From: Casuarina equisetifolia
Lineage: Eukaryota; Streptophyta; Magnoliopsida; Fagales; Casuarinaceae
Direction: 5' to 3'
Assembly (NCBI GenBank): GCA_028551475.1
Contig: CM052354.1
Location: 14,345,258-14,409,257, forward strand
Length of the DNA stretch: 64,000 bases
Shown: piece after piece, positions 23,401 to 36,131 of the stretch
How the letters are laid out: each line of letters begins with the position of its first letter
Position numbering within the stretch: the stretch's first letter is position 1
Position numbers and translations under genes: made by a program
Notes under the pieces: model-generated
The model's input: the letters and a program-made list of their open reading frames with translations, nothing else
Database searches by the model: none
Told to the model about the DNA's origin: nothing

Positions 23401-26400
23401 CAAACTTGGAGAATGGATAACTAGTAGCGAATTTTACCTTCGATTCAACCCCATGGATGAGTATGTAAAGGTAGAATATTCTATCATTTATTTTAAGGAT
23501 AAGACAACTAATAGGGTGGGAAATTATTTGCAAGAAAAAGGCTGTGTGAGTAGGGATAAGTTCAAGGCCGATGTGTGTGATACATTTGCCTTGGAGTAAA
23601 TGGGGGGTGCTGTGGGGAATTTCATCTCCTTAGACAAACCTCAATTGTACTAGTCTATGTTTAGGAATTTGACTATTTAAGGTATTAAGTCATAGCAAAG
23701 ACCCTAGTTGGACAGATTCAACATTTTTAACAGTTTTTTTATAGGGATTAAAGGATGATGTCAAAGCCCTAGTTATGTTGTCATGACCCCATGACCTAAA
23801 AGATGCCTTTAAATAGGCACTGATTGAAGAAAAGCTTCTCTTTCCTAAAAGTAAAAGCATAGTGACCACACAGATAGGGGTTAATCGTACTTAGGTTGCT
23901 TCGATATTAAGGCTTAGTGGGAATAGATCTTGGGGAGCAAAAGCCCTAAAACCCAATGATAGTACGCACTTTTCCGCTAAGTGTATTACTAAATCCTAGA
24001 TGTAGGCTTGGAGAGATCAAGGGTTGTGCTATTACTACAATGAGAAATGAGGCAAGGTTTATGTGTGTAAAAAGAAAAAACTATTTTTGTTGATCGACAA
24101 GGAGAAGCAAGCATAATAAATAGATGGCGAGTTGGTTTTAGTACATTAGATTCTAGAGGACCAAGTGGAGGCCGAAGTAAAGGATGTTCTCTCCATCCAT
24201 GTGATGTTGGGAGGTTCTTCTTTAGACTTATTTAGGTTAGCCACAATTTTCGGCAAGTCTTGCGTTAACATGTTATTTTATATAGGGGTCATGCATAACT
24301 TTGTTAATGTTAACTTATCTCATAGATTGGGTTATCAGTTAAAGGCCATTGAACTCTTCAAGGTGAAGATCGCAAGTGATCGTCAATTACAGAGCAACTT
24401 GAAGTGTAGTAATTTTTCTTGGTAGATTCAGGGCCATCAATTTACCATAAAGGTTTGATTATTACCACTTGAAGGGTGTGATGCAGTCTTGGGCATGCAA
24501 TGGGTTGAGATAGTAAACCTTATCAACCTGGATGTGGTGAAGAATATCTTGACTATACAAATAGAAGGGAAACCAGTAGTTCTGTTAGGTTCACAAAATA
24601 AAGGGTCTCATTGGCAACTATTAGTAGGCTAAGTTTTTGTCATTAGATGTTAGAATATCCACATTGTATGGTTGGCTAACTCAAGGCCATAGATATGGAT
24701 AGATATGAGGCAGTGGTTGTGGAGTTGGAAGGCTTGATGGAGGAATTTGATGATGTGTTTGAGACCCTGACCTAATTATTCCCTAACCGAGAGTTTGGCC
24801 ATCATATTTCGTTGTGAGCAGGGAGTGAACCAGTTAATGTGAGACCTTACTGGTATTCATACGTCCAAAAGGCCGAAATTGAGAAGATGGTTGAAGAAAT
24901 TTTGACTTTGGGGGTCATCCGTAACAACTCTAGCTTATTTGCATCTATGATGTTATTAGTCAAGAAGCATGATTCGAAGTTGGAGGTTTTGTGTGGACTA
25001 TTGTGCTTTGAACGAGTTGATAATCAAGGATAAGTTCCCAATACTAGTCATTGATGAGCTTCTAGATGAGCTTCATAGGGTAACCTAGTTCTTTAAGCTA
25101 GTTTCAATTTTGGATACCATCAGGTGCGAGTTTTTCTATTTGAAATTCCAAAAATAGCCTTCAAGACCCACTAGGGGCACTATGAGTTCCTTGTGATGCC
25201 ATTTGGTCTAACTAATGCCCCAACTATCTTTCAAGGTTTGATGAACCACATCTTTAGGTCGTACTTGAGGAATTTTGTGCTTATCTTTTTTTATGACATC
25301 TTGGTTTACAGCCCGATGTGGGAGAGTCATGTATAGCACTTGTAGGTTGTGCTACAACTTTTGATAGACCACAAGCTTTATGCTAAGAGGAGTAAGTGTG
25401 CCTTTGATAGACAATGGTTAAAAGATTAAAAGTTTTTTTTGGACTCATAGGATACAATTAGAGGTTTGTAAAAGATTATGGGTAAGTGAGCCAACCTTTG
25501 ACACAAATGTTAAAGACTGATAACTTTCAATGGTCAGAGGAAGCCATATAGGCCTTCAAGAAACTTAAAGAGGCCATGAGCTTTACATTCGCGTTAGCAA
25601 CGCCAGATTTCAAGAAACAAATGCTTGTTATGAAGGCATTGGAGCAGTATTAATGCAAGAGGGTAGAGCGATAACCTATTTAGTAAGGCCCTAGCATTAA
25701 AGCATTTGGGGCTCTCCACCTACAAGAAAGAGTTGCTAGCAATAATGATGACCATACAAAATGGGGATCATATTTGTTGGGGAATCACTTCATTATACAT
25801 ATAGACCCCAATAGCCTCAAGCACATGTTGGAAGAAAGAGTGATGACCCCTGCTTAGCACAAATGGCTCACAAACTCCTAGGGTTTAACTATGAGATACA
25901 ACATAAGTGAGACACAAAAAACAAAGTTGCAGATGCCCTATCCTAACTACCGACTAGTTCAAAGGCTTTCGAGTTACATGTTATGTCAATCCTACAACCT
26001 GGGTGGATACAAGAAGTGCTACAAAGTTATAAGGGTGACTCCTACATCCAGGGCATTATAGCAGAATTGGTGGTTGATCCCTTAGCTCATCTAGAATATT
26101 ATTTAATCAAAAGAGTGCTCAAATTTTAGGATAACATCGTGGTGGGAAGTCATGGCTCTTTACTGGATCAAATAGTTCAACAATTACATGACTTGAGTGT
26201 TATGGGTCACTCGAGGATTTGGGGCACATTGAAAAGAGTGCAACAACACTTTTATTGGTCAAGCATGAGACAAACAGTTGAGGTTTGGGTGGCTAAGTGT
26301 GATGTGTTTTAGAGGTATAAGCTTACAAGGGTATCTTCTCCTGGGTTGCTTCAACTTTTACTTGTGCCTAGGTAAGCATGGTAGGATATACAAATAGATT

Positions 26401-26631
26401 GCATAGAAGGACTACCCTACAATGAGGGTAAGGACACCATATTGGTTATGGTGATTCACTTTAGGAAATACGCCTACTTTCATTAGCCTAAGTCATCCTT
26501 CCTCCACACCATAGGTGGCCATTCTTTTTATGGAGGGAGTAGCTAAGTTCCAAGGAGTCCCTAACACAATTGTGAATGATTGAGATCCCATTTTTGTACT
26601 TCATCCCCAAATAGACGGCCAAACTATTTGG

Positions 26632-27756
26632 TGAAATTCTACATGCAAGTGTACATGTCAAATAAGTAATATAATGATAAGTATGAGTATCATCCCATAG
26701 ATTGTTGTTTACCAAACTAATTAATTATTAATGGTGAATAGACTCTCGAGTTTATCTAGCAAATCAAAGTGATAAAACATAAACTAAAGAACTAAACTTA
26801 ACCAAAACTTGATTAACAAAATATGTTAGAGCTTCTGATTTCACCTAATTACTAGATACAAATGTCGATTATCCATGCTAATAAGATTAATTCTACTCAT
26901 GTGATGGCGGAATCTCCTAACTTATTCACTATCCTATGTCTAGGTATAGTGAACCTACTTAGCTCATTAATTCACTATATTTTTACCCATAAATTAAATG
27001 AACTAAATGCACTAAGACTTATGAATATTCTAATTTACACCTAAAGCCACACAAATCATATGGTATATGTCTATCTATGTTAATTTATGATTGCATATTA
27101 CATGAAGCAACTGCATGCTATCTCCTGTCAGTCTCTAACATGCAAATCAATTCATTTAAATGGTAGCTAGTCACCTAAATGCATTAAGATCAGTAACATG
27201 CAACTTCACATTCAAAATGTCTTACAAAGCATAAATAAATATAACATTCCTACTTCATAACCAAGTTATATTGTAGCTCTAACAAACTAAACTAAAACAA
27301 CATATTTACACAAACTAAATCAGTGCAAAAATGGTCGGCAAACGCTTCTCTTTCACTGAAAATGAACGTGACAATCAGCTTTTGCCCAACCGTCGGCCGT
27401 TCACAAGGTTCCATGTTGTCGTGTGTGCATCTGATTTTCCAACGAGGAGAAGCCGCTCGCCTCTGTTTCTCTCTCTCTCTTTCTCCGGTCTATTCATTAA
27501 TTGGCCCCTGTTCTCTCTTTCTACACGACCCAAATCCTTTTACATCTAAAGCCTGATGGCCTAATAAAAGGCCCTCTATTCAGCCCCTCTCATTCTTTTC
27601 TTATTTTCTTTTGGCTTTGTGCTTCTTTTCTTCATTTTTCTTCTATTTTGGGTGTGCTATATAAAATAACAAAATATACACAAATATAATATAATAAAAA
27701 TTATATTAAACATTACCTAAAATACTAATAATAACTCTATAAAATATAGAGTTATC
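26632..27756 (+). repeat. Solo LTR of the Athila/Tat-type family, nested in Gypsy integrase
   Basis: 1,125 bp from TGAAATTCTA to ..GAGTTATCA. It matches the LTRs at 32,526-33,728 and 36,132-37,372 over their first 700 or so bases and last 100, in the same plus-strand layout. The flanking sequence on both sides is integrase of the surrounding Gypsy, so only the LTR is present. Its variable middle (27,330-27,660) is more GC-rich than in relatives. Flanks tttgg and taaac do not give a clear target-site duplication. Confidence 0.8.
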
Positions 27757-28543
27757 ATAAACAGAAAAGATCAATTAGTGTCTTGAGTAGTACTTATGTT
27801 GCTTCAACGGGGAGAGACCAAAGAAATGGTATTCTTGGTTACCTTTAGCAAAGTGGTGATACAACACCAACTACCATACTACTTTAAGGATGACTCCCTT
27901 TGAGGCTTTATACGGCTACTAACCCTGCTAGCCCCCTTACCAAAACTTTGAACTCACAATAACAATAGATGTGGATGAATTCTTATGAGAATGGGCTCAT
28001 AGGCTAGAATTAATCTAGTCTCATTTGCCAAAAAGCTAGGCTTAGATGGTGTTTAATGCAAACCAAAACTATTTAAAGAGGTCATTTGAGATAGGTGACT
28101 CGGTATATCTCAAGCTATAACCATATTGATAGTTTACCTTGTTTAAAAGGAGGGATTACAAGTTGTCATCACTCTATTGTGGGCCTTACATGGTAGTAGA
28201 ACGAGTTAGAGAAGTAGCATACAAGTTAATGTTTCCACCAGATGCTTGCATCCATCCCGTTTTTCATGAGTCTCTATTGAAAAAGGCTATCAAAAGAAAA
28301 TGTAACACTTTATCCAGGAGTTCCTCTCATAGATGGCAAGAAACAATTGCTCATGGAACCTCATAAAGTGTTGGATTGTCACTTAGTTTATAAGGGAGAT
28401 GGCCTCAGAGTAGACTTGTTGATCCAATGGTCAAGACATTTGGAATTCAAGCCTACCTAGGAGGATATTAAGTATATCTAGCTCCAATTCTTGTCCTTCA
28501 AAATTAACCCTTGAGGACAAGAGTTGTCTAAAAGGGAAGGGAT

Positions 28544-28894
28544 TGTTAAGACTGCAACTCAAAATATGTTACTTGGTGCTTGAAAGGAAAAATGGAGAAC
28601 AACAAAAGGGAAAATTTGGCATAAGACAATTGAGAAAGAAGAAGAAAAAGGAAGGAAAGAAGTGGTAGAAGGATTATGAATGAACATTGCTCTCTTTTTC
28701 CTTGTTTTTGTATTGCATGTTACTGCTTCCCTGCACTATTAGTTGTTGCTTTCTTTAGATTTCATGTTGTTGTGTTTGCTTCCTTTCATTCTAGCTTGTA
28801 GTCTAGTTTGTATTTAGGAAAACCTTCTAAATACAAAGGAGACTCTACCTAGATTTCCTTCATTCTAAGTTGTTGTGAATCTTTGCTCCTAACA
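28544..28894 (+). repeat. 3' LTR of the 21.7-kb Gypsy
   Basis: Starts TGTTAAGACT after the polypurine tract aaagggaagggat, ends ..CTAACA, and pairs with 21,730-22,102. Confidence 0.85.
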
Positions 28895-29845
28895 ATTTCT
28901 TGGTAGAATGGTACCCCAAGGTGTCTACTCTATGAGATTTGAGCATTTTATGTAGAATATGGTGGCATGTGGTGGCAACGTGTGGCAACACATGAAGGCA
29001 TGTGACACGTGTTTTTCTTCCCTCTTTCTAGACAACCTTTCTCCCCCTTCCAAGGTGTAGAAAGTTGTGCAAAGCTTTCTTAAAGGGAAGACAATTTATT
29101 AATGGTTTTTTTTTTTCCAATTTAAGATGTTTTGTGTAATTTTCTATGTTGTACTTGCTTGTTTTAATACTATGTTTTAGTTTATTTTGTTAAAGTTACA
29201 ATACAACTTAATTATAATGATATGAATTTCATAATTGTGATGTTTTGTAAGACAATTTATTTATGTGAAGTTATATATTATGTTTAATGCTTTTAAGTGA
29301 TTACCTATTACATAAATGATTTGATTTGCATTTTTGAGACAAGCATGAGATGATATGTAGTTGCTTTTTATAATGTGTAATCGTGAATTAATATGGATAG
29401 ATATAGACCATGTTGTTTGTGTAGTTGTTAGTGTAAACTAGGAGTATTCATAAATCCTATGACACTTGGTTTAGTTCAATTCATATAGAGAAATATAGTG
29501 AATTAATGAGCTAAGTAGGTTTGTTATATTTAAATATAGGATAGTTAATAATTAAGAAATTTTGCCATCACATGGGTATTATGAATTTTGCAAGCATAAA
29601 TAATTGACATTTGTATCTAGTACTTATGATGAAATTGGATGCTCTAACATGTTTTGTCTATTGAGTTTTCCTAAATTTAGTTGGTTAATCTATCTTGTAT
29701 CATTTCAACTTGTTAGATAAATTTTAAGAGTTATTCACCATTAATAATTAATTGGTCTAGTAATCACCAATCACTATGAGACGATATTTATTTTCATCAT
29801 TATATTACTTGTTTGACATATTCACTTATATGTAGGATTTTACCA

Positions 29846-30360
29846 AATATTGACCTAAGATAGAAGTAATAACCACACCAGTTAGTTCATATTTAATGAT
29901 TAAAAAGTTATATATCTTATTTAAATAGACCAATCCTAAATTCATCAATATAAACCTATACAAATGAGTCTCACAAGGGTTATTGATATAAGCTAACACC
30001 AATGAGCCCATCAAATTTGGACTAACATTCATAAGCCTAGTTTCTTTAAGTTTTAGAAAGATTATAATTGTATTTAATGAATGGTAAGATACAAAAGTAG
30101 TTTCTGAATTTTCGGCTACGTCTACGTCAGATTTCATGCTCTTTGTATAGTGCTAAAGTCTGTTTTGCGGGTTCCTACTGGAGCCTTGTGGCAGCAGATG
30201 GTTAGGAAATTTGGAGCTGCTCTTACGCGCATGAAGTGGATGGTGGTCGGTCCTACATGAGATAGTAGTTGGCTGGCAAGAGACGGACGGCTGGCTCCCT
30301 CGGTAGCGTGCATTGAGAAGATAAATAGGATGTGCTATGTACATTTCTCATGCAATGTTG
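29846..30360. other. No gene seen
   Basis: AT-rich to about 30,090, then more balanced composition. No repeat partner in the window and no recognisable frame. Confidence 0.5.
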
Positions 30361-30480
30361 TTACAGTTCCTCTCATTGCTAGTAATAGACGAAGATGTCA
30401 ACTACACCAAACTCGATGAGAAGATCATGATTGCATAAGGCATCGGCGAGGAGATAAGCAAGTTAATTGCCCGCGGAATT
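30361..30480 (+). pseudogene. Exon-like stretch of unknown origin
   Basis: After an acceptor-like 'gttgttacag' at about 30,359-30,368, the plus strand reads 'DEDVNYTKLDEKIMIA', one in-frame stop (taa, 30,436-30,438), then 'GIGEEISKLIARGIALHLNL'. The balanced composition and protein-like charge pattern suggest a degenerate exon of a host gene, but I do not recognise the family. Chance is possible. Confidence 0.25.
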
Positions 30481-30869
30481 GCGTTGCATTTAAATTTATT
30501 TCAAGTACTTTATTAGTAAGGAGATTCCCAGTTTTTTTTTGTTTTTTTGTTTTTCTTCTTCTTCAATGAGGTGAGAATCGATTTGAATTACTTGGCTCGT
30601 TCATGATATATGGGATTAGTAGCGACATACATGGTTGTCTTTCTGGTATAGTACAAGGGATCAGATGTGATGAAATGACATGGAGATCCTCACGAAGATC
30701 AGAAGCAAAATGATCCATAGGTGACAGTTCATGGTCAGAAGCTCGTGATTTGTTGATGACAATAAAGTGAGTAATAGAAAAATATTTGAAAAAGTTTCTA
30801 TGCTCAAAATGTTGTCAGATAAATATAGTAAATTGGCCAAGTAACTATTTGCCAAACAAATGTATACAA

Positions 30870-30892
30870 ATGTGTGTGTGTATATATATAGG
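30870..30892. repeat. Short GT/TA microsatellite
   Basis: 'tgtgtgtgtgtatatatata', a simple sequence repeat in AT-rich spacer. Confidence 0.8.
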
Positions 30893-31816
30893 AATAAATG
30901 TTTATCAATATTCTAAATGATATAATGGAAAATTCAAATATTCGACATTTCCTGAAAAGCAAATATATTAAAATATTGCATATAAACTTGTGTCAATTGC
31001 TTAAAGCCTCGTCACTATACAAAATATTCATACCATAAAGAGCATAAATTACATCATGTGTTTAAGGTGATTTAAATTAAAATAAATATTTAAGAACGTC
31101 TCTTTGGTATAGTGCAACACCTTGTTGATACTTAGCCTGGCAATTTAAGTGAAAATGATGTTGTTTTGGAGCTAAATATCCTAGCCTTTTTACCTTGAAC
31201 CAAACATTGTCATATCAGCGACTCTACTAGGAAAAGCCGGTATTTTTTATGACACCGTTTACTAGAAAGAAACGCTGAAGTAATTCACATCTCCAATGAA
31301 ACGATGACAACGTGTTGGGTGAACAGCATCATTAGAGTCCCTTATTTGGAAACGTTGCAAAAGAATGTCACTTTAGAAGAAAATCAGAGTTTGGGCTTAT
31401 TAGGAATTGTAGTGAGCATCCTTTGTTTGAAAGGTTTGGTTGATTGTTTTGAGAGATCAAACTCCACAAGTGATGTTGAAGACAAGCAAGAGAATGGCTA
31501 GAGCAGCGTTGGAAGGATAGTGCAGAAACTAAATTGGAGTTAGTAGATGACAAAATAAAGAACATAAACGCAGTAGACAATATGAATCAAAGTAAGAAAT
31601 AATGAAAGGCTAAGTGCAGAAGACAAGCACAACATGGGTAGAATTGTAACCCAACCAAACCAGAATGAAACTCAAAGAGAAAACCTTGGGCACCACAATC
31701 GCAGGGCCATTGTCTTGTTACAACGTTATAGATTCAACTTTTTATAAGCAAAGCTATATTACCATTGACAGTCACAAAAAATATATTTTGAAAGATTTGT
31801 GGGACCTCTAACAGAT
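30893..31816. other. Spacer without a recognised gene
   Basis: AT-rich. An open frame of 65 codons at 31,304-31,501 (+) has no recognisable motif, and I give it no function. Confidence 0.45.
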
Positions 31817-32010
31817 TCATTCTCTTAGATTTCTTCTTGCATATTTGACTGGACATAACCTAGCTTTCATGGGTTGCACACCTTCTTTTATGTTGTATTT
31901 CACATCAGCTTCCACTGCAAATCCTTCAAAGGCTAATAATTCTAACACCTTTGTAATGGCATAAAATGAAGTATCAAGGGGATAATAGGATTGATCAATT
32001 TGGGGGATTT
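31817..32010 (-). pseudogene. Unidentified open stretch of about 64 codons
   Basis: The minus strand reads without stop from about 32,010 to a TGA at 31,817-31,819. It includes 'SYYPLDTSFYAITKVLELLA' followed by 'FEGFAVEADVKYNIKEGVQP' and 'MKARLCPVKYARRNLRE'. The residue pattern looks like real protein rather than AT-rich noise. I do not recognise the family. No start or flanking exons were found, so it may be a gene fragment or part of an unrecognised transposon. Confidence 0.3.
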
Positions 32011-32525
32011 GGTTTTGCCTGCAATGGTTTTTGAGGGGTTTTTAGAAGCCCTAGCATGTAAGTGAGCAAAGACCATTGGCCGATTGAGGGGTTTTTTGAA
32101 GCCTTTTTCAACAATTAGAATGACCAATTTTCATAAGGATTGCAACACTTCCTCTGTGACATGAAAGCAATAGTCATTGTGGATTTTGGAAGAGATTGAG
32201 AAATGAAAACTTAAGATATAATGAAAATTGTTGTGATGTTCTTATGTTGTTGTATTGCTATTCACTCATTTGTGCCACTAGTGTATTCTCATTTGATTAA
32301 GTTCTAGATTGTAGCTTAAATTCAATAAAAGAGAAATTTGGGTTCTTTATGAAAAAACTCTAATTTGGATGAGCTCTAGACTTACTATTGTTATTTAAAT
32401 TAAAATGAAGTTGCAGTGCAATCTGCATAGGTATTTGCAGCATGACATATTGAAGGCATGGTGTGGTGGTAATTCTTTTAGGTGTGGAAAAATTATGTAA
32501 GTTATGGAGATTGTATAACTATTCA
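32011..32525. other. Spacer without a recognised gene
   Basis: AT-rich up to the Athila/Tat-type LTR. No repeat partner or motif seen. Confidence 0.45.
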
Positions 32526-33728
32526 TGAAATTTTAAATGTAAGTGAACATTTCAACCAAGTAATATAATGATAAGAAAAGTATCGTTCTACAAAGATTAG
32601 TAAATACTAGACTAACTAATTATTAATAATGAATAACTCCTATAATTTATCTAACAAACCAAAATGATAAATGATAAATTAACTAACAAAATTTAAGAAA
32701 ACTTAATACAAGAAATATGTTAAAGCATTTGATTTTACCATAACTACTAGATATGAATTTCAATTATTTACGCTTGCAAGTATGATAATACTCATGTGAT
32801 GGTGGAACTTCCTAATTTATTTATTACCCTATGTCTAGGTATAACAAATGTACTTAAATCATTAATTTACTATATCTCTATATATGAATTGAAATAAACT
32901 AAATGCATTAAGATTTATGAATATTCTCAATTTACACTAAAAGCCACACAAATAATATGATATATGTCTATTCATATTAATTTATGGTTACATCTCTTGT
33001 CAATCTCAAACATGCAAATCAAATCATTTTTAAGTGGTAGCTAATCACTTAAAAGCATTATACATAATAATATGCAACTTCACACAAACAAAATATCTTA
33101 TAAAATATAACAATTATAAAATTCATATTCTTGTAATTAAGTTGCATCGTAGCTCTAACAAAGTAAACTAAAATATAATGAAATAATAAGGAAGAACAAT
33201 TATAGGAATTAAACAAGGCATCTTCAATCAAAGAACAAGAAATCTGTCACCTTTTTTGTTTTCTCTTCAAGAAGACCTTGAATTCCTAGCCTCTCTCTTG
33301 AATTGTGTTGAATTTTCTCCCCTTGCTTTTTCCTATTATTTTCTCTTGAGTAAGGTTTAGGGCTTAGACCTAACTCCTATCTTAGTAGAAATGGATTTTG
33401 GATACCTAAAACAATTAGGTTTCGAACTCCTATATTAATTAGGCTTTAAACTCCTTACATGACTAGGTTTTCTAATTATTTAGAAAATCCAACAACAATA
33501 GAAAATCTAATAACAATCATCTAAAGTCCCAGCCTATCTTGGGTCTCTTGATCTTGATATTTTGACCATATTTTGCTACACAATAAGCATCAGGTTCTCC
33601 ACGTTTTCTTATGCTACATAAACAAGGAAAATTTAAATAAATAAAGAGAAATTCAAATATTTTCCCATAAGCATTACATTATTTATTGTCTAAATTAGGT
33701 AAACTAATTCTATAAAATAGAATTATCA
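32526..33728 (-). repeat. 3' LTR of the Athila/Tat-type element
   Basis: 1,203 bp, plus-strand ends TGAAATTTTAAATG and ..GAATTATCA, pairing with 36,132-37,372. Confidence 0.85.
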
Positions 33729-36131
33729 AAACCCTTAAACTTAACATTTTGCTAGTACTTGAGGAAAAGCAATAAACAACTTATGTTTTTAACAAAACCC
33801 CATTCATGAAATTCTCCTGTAATTGCTCAACTTAACAATTTAAAGAGAAACTTAACTTTCATCCAAGCACCACAATTGTTTCATAGAATAAGATAAACTT
33901 TTAATTATGTTAACCACATGTATGTGTGTAAGTCCTCATTTTTTCAACTATATGCACTCCAAATAGATCCACATTGGTATACAACTCCTCAAAAATTCTA
34001 ACAAAATATTGTAGGTTTACTTTTCATTTCTCTCTCCACTAATGTAAGCTACTCATCTAATTAAGAATCAATAGCACTTTTATTAGCTTGTAATGTCATG
34101 CTAGGCTAAAGGTAAGATGAAAGTCATTTAGGCTTAATTTGCTCATGAACACATTGCTTTTTAAGATCTAATTGAGCTTTTATCATTTTTTTTCTACTTC
34201 CATATAATCTTTCTACCACCCTTTCTCTCATTCTTTTCTATTCAAAAATGCTTAATTTCAATTGGATTCTGACACTTGCAAAAGCTATAATCACACTTGC
34301 AACAATAAAGCAAGTAAAAGCACTAGAAATATAGCCACTGCAATCTTTTCTTTCTAATGATATCCAATTATTATGCTTAATGGCCTATTTTAGAACATTG
34401 AATGACTTGAATTTGACAAGGGATGATAAAAGGATTCCATTCTTAGGCAAATGTTATCCTTCTTTCTTTTTTCTTTCTTTCTTTTTTTTTTCTCTTTCAT
34501 TGCAGAAATGAAATACTATGCCCCACACAATTATTATTTTCAATTTCTTCCCATGTTCTATTCTTCCTCTCAACTTTTCTTAGGCTCAAATAAACTTGCA
34601 TCCTAAAAATCAATATGTTCATAGGCATGGGACAATGCGATAATTTGTTCAAGGCTAAGACATTATATGTAGGTGTCACTAAACAAAATCAGGATAAGAA
34701 TCAAGGCTCGATAGGGTGACTAGTGATAAGTAAATAAGGTTAGCTTGAAAGGCTCGAACAATCCAAAGATGATCTAAATCACTTTCTCAGTCATATGCAA
34801 CATAGGATTTCACCTTAAGAGGAAATCAAGAAAATTTTAAAATTTTGGTGAGATCCAAGAAAATCACACACTTCACATGAATGTTCTTTAGAGAAAGACA
34901 ATTTCAAAAAATTACAAACTTTTAGTGCTCAATAGGTGAATCAATATTATTAAAATTACACTTAACTCATACCATAATTGCAAGTTTGAACAAAATCTAT
35001 ATTTCCCTAAGAATTGCCAAAAATTCACAATAAGGGATCTAATCATAGCAATCATGGTCCAATCACAAAAAAAGGCACAAAAAACAGACTTTTAACACAA
35101 TAATTTTTAATAACACATGATACACTTCCACACACTTTCAACACACAACCAACATAACAACAACTACCACAAAACACAACCCAACAATAACAACACGCTT
35201 CCAACAATAACAACAACACCTTTAAACTTGAATGACACATTTTCCTTAATCCTAAAAGAAAAGAAAAGCAAAAGTAAAGAAGGAACAAGTAAAACTCCCC
35301 TAATTATAGGCTGTCAATGTGGAGTTGTGATGAGCATGTGGTGATAGCTTTTAGCCAAAAGACTAACAAAATACTTAGGTTGCCTTCTAAGAAGCACTTG
35401 CTTTATAATTTTCAACCAAACTATTTTCAACATTATTGGTCAAGGAGGATGAAATTTTAACGGTTTAGGAGACAACTTGTATTGTAGAATAGTTGAACAC
35501 TTTTCAACTAACCTTATTATCCTATATACTTCTAGCTTTCTTTTGTTTTCTAATATCTCTTTCAAAAATTCTATACAACTAGGCATTTAAGTTGTATTTA
35601 CAAAAGGAATGTTAATGTGCAATTTTATAGATACATCAAGGAATTCTAAAAATTGCTTATTTCTTTCATATTGTTGGAATCTTTGAGGAAATGGAGTTAA
35701 AATTTTTTGGAAAAAGTTTGCTCCTGGGTGCCTCCTTAGGTTGTATGCTGAAATCATTATCCTTATCTTTAGAAATCTCTTTTTTAGCATTATCTTCTAC
35801 TACTTGCTTGCCACTTGTTAGGGTTATTATCTTTGTGGTATCTCTAGGGTTTTTTCCATATTGCTAGGCAAATGACCCTTTTCTTTCTTTGAGACCATTA
35901 TGATCAATTGACCCATTTGCACCTCTAATCTTCTTATTGAAGCTTCTTGGTTTTAAAGGCTAACCTTTTAGTATCGAAGGCTCACCAATATTACTTGGTT
36001 TAGAAATCTCACTTTACTACACTTTATAAAGCATTGTGTATTGGTGGCTAAAAACTTGTTCATAAACTCTTCTTAAAGCACTCTTCATTTAGAAATCTCC
36101 CTTCCCTTGCAATGGTACCAAAACTTGTTCA
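33729..36131 (-). other. Interior of the Athila/Tat-type element
   Basis: Holds gag-like remains at about 35,400-35,790 (minus), a CT-rich tract at about 34,455-34,500, and an A/C-rich low-complexity run at about 35,130-35,225. The rest, which should be pol in a complete relative, shows nothing recognisable. Confidence 0.6.

Larger units (their letters stand above)
21730..28894 (+). mobile_element. Broken Gypsy chromovirus, old
   Basis: The LTRs are at 21,730-22,102 and 28,544-28,894, differing at about 16% of positions by eye. Flanking 5-mers are atttt (21,725-21,729) and atttc (28,895-28,899), a target-site duplication with one difference. A primer site for initiator Met tRNA is at about 22,104-22,116 and a polypurine tract at 28,531-28,543. 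Parts in order are gag (about 22,150-24,080, with a Pro-rich GC-rich section), protease-like (near 24,190-24,420), reverse transcriptase (about 24,840-25,420), RNase H (about 25,500-25,950), and integrase (about 26,100-28,280, interrupted by a nested LTR). A chromodomain-like end lies at about 28,340-28,520. The coding region is a fossil with many breaks. Confidence 0.85.
20693..29845 (-). mobile_element. Athila/Tat-type Gypsy LTR split by a younger Gypsy
   Basis: The right part (28,895-29,845), reverse-complemented, matches the first 900 or so bases of the LTRs at 26,632, 32,526 and 36,132: 'aagtaatataatgat', 'ttattaatggtgaata', 'ctcattaattcactata'. The left part (20,693 to about 20,800), reverse-complemented, matches their last 100 bases. 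Together they form one LTR of about 2 kb interrupted by the Gypsy at 21,730-28,894. The length exceeds the 1.1-1.24 kb of relatives, so the middle (about 20,830-21,729) either diverges or carries another insertion. No internal region adjoins it, so it is probably a solo LTR. No clear target-site duplication was found. Confidence 0.65.

Noticed and set aside
31304-31501. 65-codon plus-strand open frame as a small gene
   Set aside because: No motif, no promoter or neighbour support, and AT-rich DNA gives such frames by chance. Kept only as a remark.
34440-35230. CT-rich and AC-rich runs as regulatory or satellite arrays
   Set aside because: Irregular low-complexity sequence without unit register, lying inside the element interior.
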